Shown: in pieces, positions 6,801-13,063 of the stretch
Layout of the letters: each line of letters begins with the position of its first letter
How positions within the stretch are numbered: the stretch's first letter is position 1
Position numbers and translations under genes: made by a program
Notes under the pieces: generated by a model
Database searches by the model: none
The model's input: only the letters and a program-made list of their open reading frames with translations
Told to the model about the DNA's origin: nothing
From: Elusimicrobiales bacterium
GTDB taxonomy: Bacteria > Elusimicrobiota > Elusimicrobia > Elusimicrobiales > Elusimicrobiaceae
NCBI GenBank assembly: GCA_030540535.1
Contig: JAUNWB010000006.1
Coordinates: 1 to 13,219, forward strand
Length of the DNA stretch: 13,219 nucleotides
Reading direction: 5' to 3'

Positions 6801-8341
6801 AACGCTTTCATCTGATCGGAATCCAAACCGTAATCTTTCATGGCCAAATAATGGGTATACGTAAGCGGACAATAAATATCGGCCGTACGTTCCGCAAACA
6901 CCGGGCGCAACTTCGGATCCACCGGAGAAGTATTGACCACAAAGAAAGACGAAAGAATAGAGTTTCCGAGCGGATTTGCAGGCTCCTGTTTTACATTTTT
7001 GGATACCAATGTTTCCGCATTGTACGGCCGGTAGAGCAAACTGGCCATTTCCAGCGCAAAAATACGGGTGGGAATGGAGTATTTTTCTGGGTTGGAAAAT
7101 TCCCGGAACATGTTGATCGCCTGCGTATGTTTATTGTTACCGGGCGTAAATTTCACGTTTTCAAAAACGGACGTAAAAATAGCGTTCAGCACGCCGCTGT
7201 ACTGCTGTTTAAAATCCGTCTTTTTGGCGCCCTGGTCAAAAAGTTTAACCATAACGGACACTTGGGAAGGGTCAAAATCCATCGCGTACGAAACGGCATA
7301 TTCCAAACTCAAAATCAAGTCGGAATAGTCCGCGTCGGTTTCGCTCAAATCCTGCTCTTTATAAGCGCGGATTTCAGCCATAATGTCGTTCATCATCTTG
7401 CCGTACATGGCTTCCGTGAACAACGGCTTGGGAGCCTGCGCTTTGGCGGAGCCGGAACCTTTCGCCGGGCGCGCGACATACATTACATGTCCGTCTAACC
7501 CATTCACCCGCACCATTGTGGGCTGCTTGGCGGGAGCCGGCTTGGAAGCCGAGCTGGAACCGAAAGAAGAACCAGCCGCTTCAAAAAGCGGATTGGGCAT
7601 ACCGGCGCGTTTAAAAAAGGAATTAACTTTTAACAAAAGCAAACGCAAAGACCCCAACGCCATTAAATACGTGGAAGAGTCTTCCTTATTACTGCTCAAA
7701 CTCTGCAAGCGGTACATGGCGCGCAGCTGGACTTCCAGCAGAAAGTCCGCCATTTCTTTCGTCTGGTCTTCTTCATTTTGGCCCATGGCGTCGACGGAGT
7801 TGCCAAAAATTTCCGCGGCAAACACCGTGTACATTAAACTACCGCCTTCCAGCGGGTCCAAATGCAGGATTAAATCGGACAGAGCCATGTCCCCGCTGTC
7901 CAGCTTGGAAACGAACTCATTAAAATTCGGAAACCCCTCTTTGCGAAGAGGCACCACGCGCGGCGCGACATATGTAGCATCCGCCCGCTGGACATAGCGG
8001 TCCTGCATGGCCTGTTCCATTTCGCGGCGTTTGTCGGCGTCGGCCTGGCGGCGTTGATTTTCGGCGGCGCGGGAATTCATAACGGAGTGCAGGTTCTTAA
8101 CGGCGGCGTATAATTCGCGCACGCCTTTGGCTTCTTCGTATTTTTTCTGGGCGGCGGACACCTTGTCTTGAAATTTCTCTTCCACCTGGGCGCGGATTTC
8201 TTCCGTAGAGGGCACGGGTGCCTGCTGACTCAGACGGGGCACACGAGGAGCGGCGGGGCGGGTTTGGGCCAGCAAATCCGTCGGAGCAAGAACATTTAAC
8301 GTAAATACGGCAGCCATCAAGCGGCATAACCAAGTAGTCAT
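3851..8341 (-). CDS. Very large exported or membrane protein with an internal J-domain, function unknown
   Basis: A 1496-residue protein not recognised as a whole. The start is the ATG at 8341: it follows GAGGT at a 5-nt spacing and opens with a signal peptide (about 1-26, MTTWLCRLM then a hydrophobic core to LLAQ). The longer frame to 8512 is rejected because it reads through the promoter and an upstream terminator. Layout: charged helical stretch 45-120; helical region 135-250; Ser/Pro/Ala linker 258-306; helical domain 307-560; a marginal membrane segment near 566-590 followed by many Arg/Lys; Ala-rich linker 652-706; a Trp-rich stretch starting WWSRVRSWW at 708; J-domain 897-957 with intact HPD at 926-928; helical, coiled-coil-like C-terminal half 1070-1465. 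J-domains recruit and stimulate DnaK-type Hsp70. It stands alone between its own promoter and terminator. The J-domain call is firm; the rest is open. Confidence 0.85.
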   Translation of the reverse strand: MTTWLCRLMAAVFTLNVLAPTDLLAQTRPAAPRVPRLSQQAPVPSTEEIRAQVEEKFQDKVSAAQKKYEEAKGVRELYAAVKNLHSVMNSRAAENQRRQADADKRREMEQAMQDRYVQRADATYVAPRVVPLRKEGFPNFNEFVSKLDSGDMALSDLILHLDPLEGGSLMYTVFAAEIFGNSVDAMGQNEEDQTKEMADFLLEVQLRAMYRLQSLSSNKEDSSTYLMALGSLRLLLLKVNSFFKRAGMPNPLFEAAGSSFGSSSASKPAPAKQPTMVRVNGLDGHVMYVARPAKGSGSAKAQAPKPLFTEAMYGKMMNDIMAEIRAYKEQDLSETDADYSDLILSLEYAVSYAMDFDPSQVSVMVKLFDQGAKKTDFKQQYSGVLNAIFTSVFENVKFTPGNNKHTQAINMFREFSNPEKYSIPTRIFALEMASLLYRPYNAETLVSKNVKQEPANPLGNSILSSFFVVNTSPVDPKLRPVFAERTADIYCPLTYTHYLAMKDYGLDSDQMKALADKLAYIYDGFYDISTPTFSMPGNDPHHWSSKCHIAMKNQPNMKKRYDETMMSITLFVGEAILWVFGGEIIGIAWRVTRGAMVALPKAVRAASLANKGRRALSFGIEIKKGVRYANLAYTTRLNGITVATTRVEEVRKPAAAAANAAGAGSASAAAPANALRLAPPPVTSAASGVPLLPAASETAAASASKPGWWSRVRSWWTKKPYTVAEESVTSPITSMRDFRNSRGWWRGSRVPVEEWNVLIQEPGFGFQSAALSGPRAARLRNGIQNWDDWRYLMRSARTAEGGMLQFTAPLKPWRSLWQGMWKPMFLGSQSSAAGVVQQEQRIMGATGRAFAKDAKKGVGEGVFDYWKYTENGWVRIDQKQFMELGDGLQTAAKEAVPDYYAVMGVGRDASAQQIKSAYRKLATKLHPDRGGDPDMFRQLAEAWKTLGNEASRAAYDAKLLAAPKNVAAVVLPESPEGMSLAITRNMGREIPAGFSPLTESSQGLGFNAANWGAVDVQLSKHLATTGQTSVLQPTLAMTDPFIGGTAANSVFFGSWAALDQAVNPFMQSWIASTSAEEIGKMQKKHGNAYDPALMAEDQQIANETLRDLQAQGYNTASPSTYEAVTAAQRPSALGALISFPMLAGWQGLSKNSVAQTLGLKSPFDSEQTRTLLQIGADRIQTQRMVRKYQNAKTQKDFDTFYNSVMTALENSKTSYLQAIAQMSQMPGAGNLSAERQEVLSYFDSVKRSVEQIAKGSGDVNQKCEKINRVWASVEAKVPEFDDVLLQKSVAPEGEEAFFRSLIANYEEQREDGVRNLREWGYEAAAGKAEKIFRDMLAKVRKAQKKKGSFSARYQAVVDASQEMNRKLEELYQGLSQSSSAQGTMTVEQLRDAAFQFIDGMEAQAKAQGLQAGTFFQEWRAKVTAYCNDSTYTPETLQMTLQMVNLEQLDALDALIMKAAKEQPSSNSAPAAEAGALSSDELDELLPDATSEISTGA

Positions 8342-8381
8342 AGGGGACCTCTGTAATAAAAATAAAAAGGGTTTCTTCTTT

Positions 8382-8387
8382 ATTATA
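8382..8387 (-). promoter_or_regulatory. Probable -10 element for the J-domain protein gene
   Basis: Read on the minus strand this is a perfect TATAAT, 51 bp upstream of the ATG. No good -35 is present at 16-18 nt. A second, weaker candidate lies further upstream: TTGACC (complement of 8437-8442), 16 nt, TATTTT (complement of 8415-8420). Either would give a short leader with no stable structure visible. Confidence 0.5.
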
Positions 8388-8472
8388 GCTGTTTTTACGC
8401 AATTTTCCAGAGGGAAAATAGCCCCAAAACCGTCTAGGTCAAAAGTCCTATGGCCGGGCAAAACGATCCCAC

Positions 8473-8504
8473 AAAAAAGGGCCCGCAAACGCGGACCCTT
8501 TTTT
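8473..8504 (-). terminator. Terminator of the PIN-PhoH gene
   Basis: On the minus strand the RNA reads A6, GGGUCCGC, loop GUUU, GCGGGCCC, U6. All stem positions pair if one G-U wobble is allowed; on the plus strand that position is a mismatch, which supports the minus direction. It lies 17 bp past the stop of the PIN-PhoH gene. Confidence 0.88.
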
Positions 8505-8521
8505 GCATGCAAAACAGCCGT

Positions 8522-9847
8522 TTACAACAGTTTGGAAGCCAAATCCGCCAGGCGGCTGCGTTCCGTTTTGGTAAACGTAATATGCCCATAAGATTTTTGG
8601 CCTTTTAAGCGGTCCACCAAATACGTAAGACCGTTGGATTCCACGTCCAGGTACGGCGTATCAATCTGGTACGGGTCCCCGGTGACGACCACTTTCGTCC
8701 CGTCGCCCGCGCGCGTCAAAATGGTTTTCATTTCGTGCGGGGTGAGGTTCTGCGCGTCGTCTACAATGATATACTGGTTTGGCAGCGAGCGGCCGCGCAT
8801 ATGCGTCACGGACGCAATTTCAATTTTGCCGCTGTCCAGCAGATAATGCGCTTTTTCTTCGCCTTCTTCCGGGTTCTTGCGGTCGGCCAGGAAAGCCAGG
8901 TTATCGTAAATGGCGCCCATCCACGCTTCCAGTTTTTCCTCTTTCGTGCCGGGCAGGAAACCCAAGTCTTTACCCACGGGCACAATCGAGCGGCACACCA
9001 CCAGGCGGCGGTACGCACTTTCGTCCATAGTGCGCTGCAGGCCGGTGGCCAGCGTAACGAGCGTTTTACCCGTACCGGCGGTACCGACAAGGGTAACGAT
9101 ATCGAGGCTGTCGTCCAGCAGAAGTTCCATGGCGAAACGCTGTTCTTTGTTAAGCGGCTTAATGCCCCACGCGGTCGGCTCCTGCGCCGAAAGCGGCCGC
9201 AGCACAAATTCCCCGCTGTTGGCCACGCGGCCGATGGCGGATTTTTTGCTGCCGTCGTTCGTTTTTAAAATAATGAATTGGTTGGCGAAATACCGTTCGG
9301 GGTCTACGGGGAGTTGTTTGTCGCGGTAGAACGCGTCAATTTCGGCGGAGGATACTTCCAGTTCGCTCATGCCGGTGTAGAGTTCGTCCACATTTACTTT
9401 GTCGGTGGTGTAATCCTGCGCCGCCAGGCCGAGGGCTTCGGCTTTCAGACGCATGTTTATGTCTTTGGTCACCACGAACACGGGGGAGGTGTTCTTTTTA
9501 TAAGAGCCTTCTTTTTTGCTCAGCGTGTACGCGATGTTCAAAATGGAGTTGTCCGCCTTGTTAAACGCCAAAGACTGCGGCAGAATGTTCGGCCGGTCCA
9601 GCTCGATTTTAAGCGTGCCGCCCTTAGGAAGTTTCACCCCTTCGTTCAGCCGCCCCTGCGCGCGCATTTCGTCGAGGGCGCGCGAAACCATACGGGCGTT
9701 TTTGCCGCGGGTGTCGCCGGCGCTTTTAAACGAGTCCAGCTCCTCAATCACCGCCATGGGGATAATAATATCGTTATCCTCAAACGCGTGCAAGCAGTTC
9801 ACATCGTGAAGTAGAACGTTCGTATCCAAAATAAATGTTTTTTTCAT
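8522..9847 (-). CDS. PIN domain-PhoH ATPase fusion (YlaK/PhoH2 family)
   Basis: A 441-residue cytoplasmic protein joining a PIN-type RNase domain (about 4-150) to a PhoH ATPase (about 230-435). PIN acidic residues are in place: Asp8 in LDTNVLLHD, Glu35/Glu36, Asp99 and Asp129 in VTKDIN. The ATPase has Walker A GTAGTGKT at 255-262, the PhoH hallmark RSIVPVGKDLGFLPGTKEEK at 286-305, Walker B IIVDDAQN at 360-367, and VVVTGDPYQID at 386-396. Studied PhoH2 proteins act as RNA helicases with sequence-specific RNase activity. The usual Walker B here is DEAQN; this protein has DDAQN. The ATG has GAGAGG upstream. It is monocistronic, with a consensus-like promoter and its own terminator. The names ylaK or phoH2 are used in other species; I leave the symbol blank. 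Confidence 0.93.
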   Translation of the reverse strand: MKKTFILDTNVLLHDVNCLHAFEDNDIIIPMAVIEELDSFKSAGDTRGKNARMVSRALDEMRAQGRLNEGVKLPKGGTLKIELDRPNILPQSLAFNKADNSILNIAYTLSKKEGSYKKNTSPVFVVTKDINMRLKAEALGLAAQDYTTDKVNVDELYTGMSELEVSSAEIDAFYRDKQLPVDPERYFANQFIILKTNDGSKKSAIGRVANSGEFVLRPLSAQEPTAWGIKPLNKEQRFAMELLLDDSLDIVTLVGTAGTGKTLVTLATGLQRTMDESAYRRLVVCRSIVPVGKDLGFLPGTKEEKLEAWMGAIYDNLAFLADRKNPEEGEEKAHYLLDSGKIEIASVTHMRGRSLPNQYIIVDDAQNLTPHEMKTILTRAGDGTKVVVTGDPYQIDTPYLDVESNGLTYLVDRLKGQKSYGHITFTKTERSRLADLASKLL

Positions 9848-9885
9848 AGTCGCCTCTCTGTGCGCCGGGCGGCGCCGTTACTAAC

Positions 9886-9914
9886 AGTATAAGCGCATTT
9901 CCGACGAAAATCAA
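9886..9914 (-). promoter_or_regulatory. Sigma-70-type promoter for the PIN-PhoH gene
   Basis: On the minus strand: TTGATT (complement of 9909-9914), a 17-nt spacer, then TATACT (complement of 9886-9891). The match and spacing fit a housekeeping promoter. It lies 38 bp upstream of the ATG, leaving a leader of about 30 nt that contains the GAGAGG ribosome site. Confidence 0.75.
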
Positions 9915-9925
9915 GTGCTTCCCCC

Positions 9926-9942
9926 GCCGGAGAAGCTCCGGC
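9926..9942. other. Small perfect hairpin between divergent promoters
   Basis: GCCGGAG (9926-9932), loop AAG, CTCCGGC (9936-9942). It sits just upstream of the -35 of the PIN-PhoH gene and about 40 bp upstream of the GH57 start. There is no T tract on either side, so it is not a normal terminator. It could be an operator-like palindrome or incidental. Confidence 0.4.
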
Positions 9943-9968
9943 TTGTGCATATTGTAGCATTAAATTGC

Positions 9969-9974
9969 TATAAA
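9969..9974 (+). promoter_or_regulatory. Possible -10 element for the GH57 gene
   Basis: TATAAA ends 8 bp before the ATG at 9983, which would put the transcription start almost on the start codon. No convincing -35 is seen; TTGTGC at 9943-9948 is 20 nt away. Preceding bases are AT-rich and no Shine-Dalgarno is present. Confidence 0.35.
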
Positions 9975-9982
9975 ATATATAT

Positions 9983-12343
9983 ATGAAATATCTTTGCATA
10001 CACGGACACTTTTACCAACCGCCGCGCGAAAACGCGTGGCTGGACGAAATTGAACTTCAGGAAAGCGCGGCCCCGTTCCACGATTGGAACGAACGCATCT
10101 GCGCGGAATGTTATTCTCCTAACGCTTTGGCGCGCGTACTCAACGACAAACAAGATTTAACCGAACTTACCAACAACTACGCCCGTATCAGCTTTAACTT
10201 CGGGCCTACGCTTCTTTCGTGGATGGAAAAGAAAGAGCCCGAAGTCTACCAGGCCGTTTTGGAGGCCGACCGCTTAAGCCAAAAACGCTTCGGCGGACAC
10301 GGCAGCGCGATTGCCCAGGCATACAACCACATGATTTTGCCGCTCGCCAACGCACACGACAAAGAAACGCAAATCAAATGGGGTATCGCCGATTTCAAAA
10401 AACGCTTCGGCCGCGACCCGGAAGCGTTATGGCTGGCCGAAACGGCCTGCAATACCGAAACGCTGTGCGCGCTTGCGGACAACGGGATGAAGTTCGTCAT
10501 TTTAGCCCCCGGCCAGTGCGCGCGGGTGCGCAAAATCGGCGAAGAAAAATGGAACGAAGTAGGCGCCAACGTAGACCCGAAACGCGCGTACCAATGCAAT
10601 TTACCGAACGGCAAGAAAATTGCGCTGTTCTTTTACGACGGCCCGATTTCGCAGGGAATTGCATTTTCGGACACGCTTTCCTCGGGTGAAAAATTCGCCT
10701 CGCGCCTGCTCGGAACCTACAATCCCGGCGACGAAGCGCAGCTTATGCACATCGCCACCGACGGCGAAACGTACGGACACCACCAAAAATTCGCCGAAAT
10801 GGCGCTGGCGTACTGCCTGAAAAAGGTGGAAGAATCGCCGGACGCGGAACTGACGGTTTACGGAGAATTTTTAGAAAAATATCCGCCGCAGTATGAAGCG
10901 CAGATCGTGGAAAACACGTCCTGGAGCTGTTTTCACGGCGTGGAACGCTGGCGTTCGGACTGCGGATGCAACTCCGGCCGCCCGGGCTGGAACCAAAAAT
11001 GGCGCGGGCCGCTGCGCGACGCGCTGGATTTCATCCGCGACGAAATGATTAAAACGTTTGAAACCGTCGGCCGCGAATACTTCAAAGACCCGTGGGCCGC
11101 GCGCAACGACTATGTGGAACTGATGATGGACCGCAGTCTGGACGCGCAGCACCGCTTTTTCCTGCGCCACGCTACCGAAAAAGCGTGGGTGGACCGCACC
11201 ACGGCTTTAATGCTGCTGGAAATGCAGAAAAACGCGATGTTCATGTACACCAGCTGCGGTTGGTTCTTCGACGAAGTAAGCGGGCTTGAAACGGTGCAGA
11301 TTATGCAGTACGCCGCGCGCGCGCTGGAACTCAACCGCGTGATTACGGGCAACGATTTGGAACCCGAATTTGTAGCAAAACTTGCGCTGGCGCCCAGCAA
11401 CATTAAAGAAATCAAAAACGGGGCCGTGGCATACGAACGCTACGTAAAACCGCAGGCGATGCCGATGGAAAAAATCGCGCTGATGCACATTGTCACGCGT
11501 CTGGCGGACGAAACGGTGAATCCAAACCGCGCGTACGAATGCGAAGTTCTTTCATACGAACCCAAAAAACTGACGGCGCAGGACGTATCGCTCTGCTACG
11601 GTTCGATTACGCTTAAATCCACCGTCACACTGGCGGAAAAAAACATGCCGTTTGCCGTATTCCGGCGCGGGGCGGCGGAATTTGTGTGCGCCGCGGGCGA
11701 TAAAGGGGACCGCAACGCCCTTTTTGCGCAGATTGAAGAACTGTTCTCCACTGCCGACTACGAAAGTCTGGCGGCGTTCCTCCGCGAAAATTTCGCCCAA
11801 CACTATCCGCTGATTTCCATGGTGCCCGACGTGCGCCGCAAAGTGACCGACGTCACCCTGCGCGCCATGGACGAACAGACGGATAAAGAGTTCACCCGCA
11901 TTTTTGAAACGCAATACCCAATCGTGCGCGGCCTGCAGTTAATCGGCGCGCCGATTCCAAAAACGTTCCTGTCGGTGGCGGAGTTTGTGCTGTCAGCCGA
12001 TTTAAAAGCGGAGTTCCGCGCCTCGGACATTAACATCAACGCGCTGGAAGAGTTAATGGAGGACGTTAAAACGCTGGGAATCGACGTCTACGGCGGCGCG
12101 GTGAAAGACGCGGTAACCGAAAAGCTGACGTTTTTGGCGTTTTCGTTTGCGCGCAAACCGCAGGATACGGCCGCCGCGCTCAAGCTGGTGGAATTTTTAA
12201 ATTACGCCGACATCTTCGGCTTCAAGCCCGACACGGTCAAAGCGCAGGAATTCGTTTTCTTCGGTTTGCAGGCGCTGGGCGAAGACGCCAAGAAAAAAGA
12301 CATTCTGCGCGCGCTGGCGCGGAAACTCAAAATTGCGCTGTAG
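9983..12343 (+). CDS. Glycoside hydrolase family 57 protein with DUF3536 domain
   Basis: A 786-residue protein with no signal peptide, so cytoplasmic. GH57 enzymes are retaining alpha-glucan-active enzymes (amylases, 4-alpha-glucanotransferases, branching enzymes). Visible motifs: HGHFYQPPREN at 7-17 (first conserved motif with the substrate-site His); ALWLAETACN at 148-157, where Glu153 is the expected nucleophile; HIATDGETYGHH at 256-267, where Asp260 is the expected acid/base; and SWSCFHGVERWRSDCGC at 313-329. The C-terminal half (from about 340) matches the DUF3536-type extension. Exact substrate is not known; storage glycogen or maltodextrin metabolism is the inference. The start is supported because family members begin immediately before the HGHFYQPPREN motif. 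There is no Shine-Dalgarno before the ATG. It is monocistronic, transcribed divergently from the PIN-PhoH gene. Confidence 0.92.
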   Translation: MKYLCIHGHFYQPPRENAWLDEIELQESAAPFHDWNERICAECYSPNALARVLNDKQDLTELTNNYARISFNFGPTLLSWMEKKEPEVYQAVLEADRLSQKRFGGHGSAIAQAYNHMILPLANAHDKETQIKWGIADFKKRFGRDPEALWLAETACNTETLCALADNGMKFVILAPGQCARVRKIGEEKWNEVGANVDPKRAYQCNLPNGKKIALFFYDGPISQGIAFSDTLSSGEKFASRLLGTYNPGDEAQLMHIATDGETYGHHQKFAEMALAYCLKKVEESPDAELTVYGEFLEKYPPQYEAQIVENTSWSCFHGVERWRSDCGCNSGRPGWNQKWRGPLRDALDFIRDEMIKTFETVGREYFKDPWAARNDYVELMMDRSLDAQHRFFLRHATEKAWVDRTTALMLLEMQKNAMFMYTSCGWFFDEVSGLETVQIMQYAARALELNRVITGNDLEPEFVAKLALAPSNIKEIKNGAVAYERYVKPQAMPMEKIALMHIVTRLADETVNPNRAYECEVLSYEPKKLTAQDVSLCYGSITLKSTVTLAEKNMPFAVFRRGAAEFVCAAGDKGDRNALFAQIEELFSTADYESLAAFLRENFAQHYPLISMVPDVRRKVTDVTLRAMDEQTDKEFTRIFETQYPIVRGLQLIGAPIPKTFLSVAEFVLSADLKAEFRASDININALEELMEDVKTLGIDVYGGAVKDAVTEKLTFLAFSFARKPQDTAAALKLVEFLNYADIFGFKPDTVKAQEFVFFGLQALGEDAKKKDILRALARKLKIAL

Positions 12344-12381
12344 CGCATATCTTTGCGCAGACGGAATACTCGCTGTAAATA

Positions 12382-12416
12382 AAAATTCCCGGGGCTTCAA
12401 ATGCTTCGGGAATTTT
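12382..12416. terminator. Bidirectional terminator between GH57 and pilin genes
   Basis: AAAATTCCCGGGGC (12382-12395), loop TTCAAAT, GCTTCGGGAATTTT (12403-12416): a 14-bp stem with two G-U pairs on the plus strand. Plus-strand transcripts end in TTTTATGTTTA and minus-strand transcripts in TTTTTATTTA, so it probably serves both convergent genes. Confidence 0.85.
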
Positions 12417-12444
12417 ATGTTTACGGCAATCAGTTCGAGATTCG

Positions 12445-12900
12445 TCAATTCAAACGAAAACGCGTCCATGTTGAATCGGAATCAAACGGAATGTTATTAC
12501 CAATCGAACGGCATAATGCTATCGCTTTTGAATTATCGGCACTTGCCGAACAATACATTACATCTTGAAACATCGCACCGCGCGACCCCCACGATACCAT
12601 TGTAAAATGATTATCCCGGCGGTTTAAACTGAGCTTACCTTTCGTAATGTCCTGATCATTAAAAATATAATCGTTCAGATTGGCAGGCAGGGAAATATCC
12701 AACGATTCCAAATCCGGGGCGTATTCTCCGTTAGCCATATAGTAAACTTCCTGCGCGTTGGCGGCCGCGCGCAGCCAGGTCACAGCCTGCACCGCGCGGG
12801 ATTTTTCCACCGCTTTTTGGTACTGTGGAAACGCCACCGCCGCCAAAATCCCAATAATTAAAACAACTACCAACAACTCGATTAATGTAAAACCTTTCAT
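12445..12900 (-). CDS. Type IV pilin-like (prepilin) protein
   Basis: A 151-residue prepilin. The leader is only MKG, followed by [20 protein letters not shown]: cleavage by prepilin peptidase after Gly3 gives an N-terminal Phe and Glu at mature position 5 (residue 8), the canonical class. The hydrophobic helix (4-24) leads into a helical spine (25-55) and a globular C-terminal domain with two cysteines, Cys117 and Cys130, likely a D-region disulfide. The start is the ATG at 12900: a frame continuing upstream to 12996 enters the repeat element and lacks a ribosome site, while AGGGGA precedes this start. No pilus assembly genes are nearby. The sequence resembles the many stand-alone pilin-like proteins of Elusimicrobiota. 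It could be a major pilin, a pseudopilin of a type II-like secretion system, or a DNA-uptake pilin. Confidence 0.92.
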   Translation of the reverse strand: MKGFTLIELLVVVLIIGILAAVAFPQYQKAVEKSRAVQAVTWLRAAANAQEVYYMANGEYAPDLESLDISLPANLNDYIFNDQDITKGKLSLNRRDNHFTMVSWGSRGAMFQDVMYCSASADNSKAIALCRSIGNNIPFDSDSTWTRFRLN

Positions 12901-12953
12901 TCTGCTTCCCCTATTTAAAAAGTCATCCTGCGTCTGGCGGCTTTCCCCACACA

Positions 12954-12986
12954 TGTCATTCCCGAATGTTTCTATCGGGAATCTGT
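12954..12986 (-). repeat. 33-bp palindromic dispersed repeat, copy 2
   Basis: On the minus strand: ACAGATTCCCGAT, an 8-nt centre (AGAAACAT), TCGGGAATGACA. The 13-base and 12-base arms are identical to copy 1 at 3633-3665, and only the centre differs. ATTCCCGA and TCGGGAAT form a perfect 8-bp stem. Confidence 0.8.
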
Positions 12987-13000
12987 CGTTCCGCAAGGAC

Positions 13001-13041
13001 GAGATTCCGTACTATCTGCCGTCCGCAGGACCGGAATGACA
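13001..13041 (-). repeat. Second palindromic unit next to repeat copy 2
   Basis: GATTCCG (13003-13009) faces CGGAAT (13032-13037), with CCTGCGGACGG between them on the minus strand. It is a shorter relative of the unit at 3674-3729: both have GTCAT(C/T)CCG at one end, TACGGAATC near the other, and a CCTGC-containing centre. Confidence 0.5.
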
Positions 13042-13063
13042 CCATGTAAAGACAAAGCCGCCA

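Larger units (their letters stand above)
12935..13063. repeat. 129-bp element with 10-bp terminal inverted repeats
   Basis: TGGCGGCTTT (12935-12944) and AAAGCCGCCA (13054-13063) are perfect inverted repeats. Beyond the outer 10 bp the inverted similarity continues with gaps: on the left ACATG then TCATTCCC, on the right arm's complement ACATGGTG then TCATTCCGG. Inside lie the 33-bp palindrome (copy 2) and the second palindromic unit. The whole could fold as a long hairpin. It has no coding capacity and is MITE- or REP-like. It starts 35 bp upstream of the pilin ATG, so it may include the pilin promoter or leader. Confidence 0.6.

Noticed and set aside
6698..7498. 266-codon plus-strand open frame
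   Set aside because: Antisense to the J-domain protein gene, with Arg/His/Val-rich composition typical of a shadow frame.
8342..8512. 57-residue N-terminal extension of the giant J-domain protein
   Set aside because: It runs through the TATAAT promoter and the terminator of the neighbouring gene and has no ribosome site, while the internal ATG at 8341 has GAGGT and a signal peptide.
9926..9942. Intrinsic terminator
   Set aside because: There is no T tract on either strand after the stem, and it sits between divergent promoters where no transcript should end.
12901..12996. 32-residue N-terminal extension of the pilin
   Set aside because: It translates the repeat element; prepilin leaders of this class are short and MKG-FTLIEL is the standard form.
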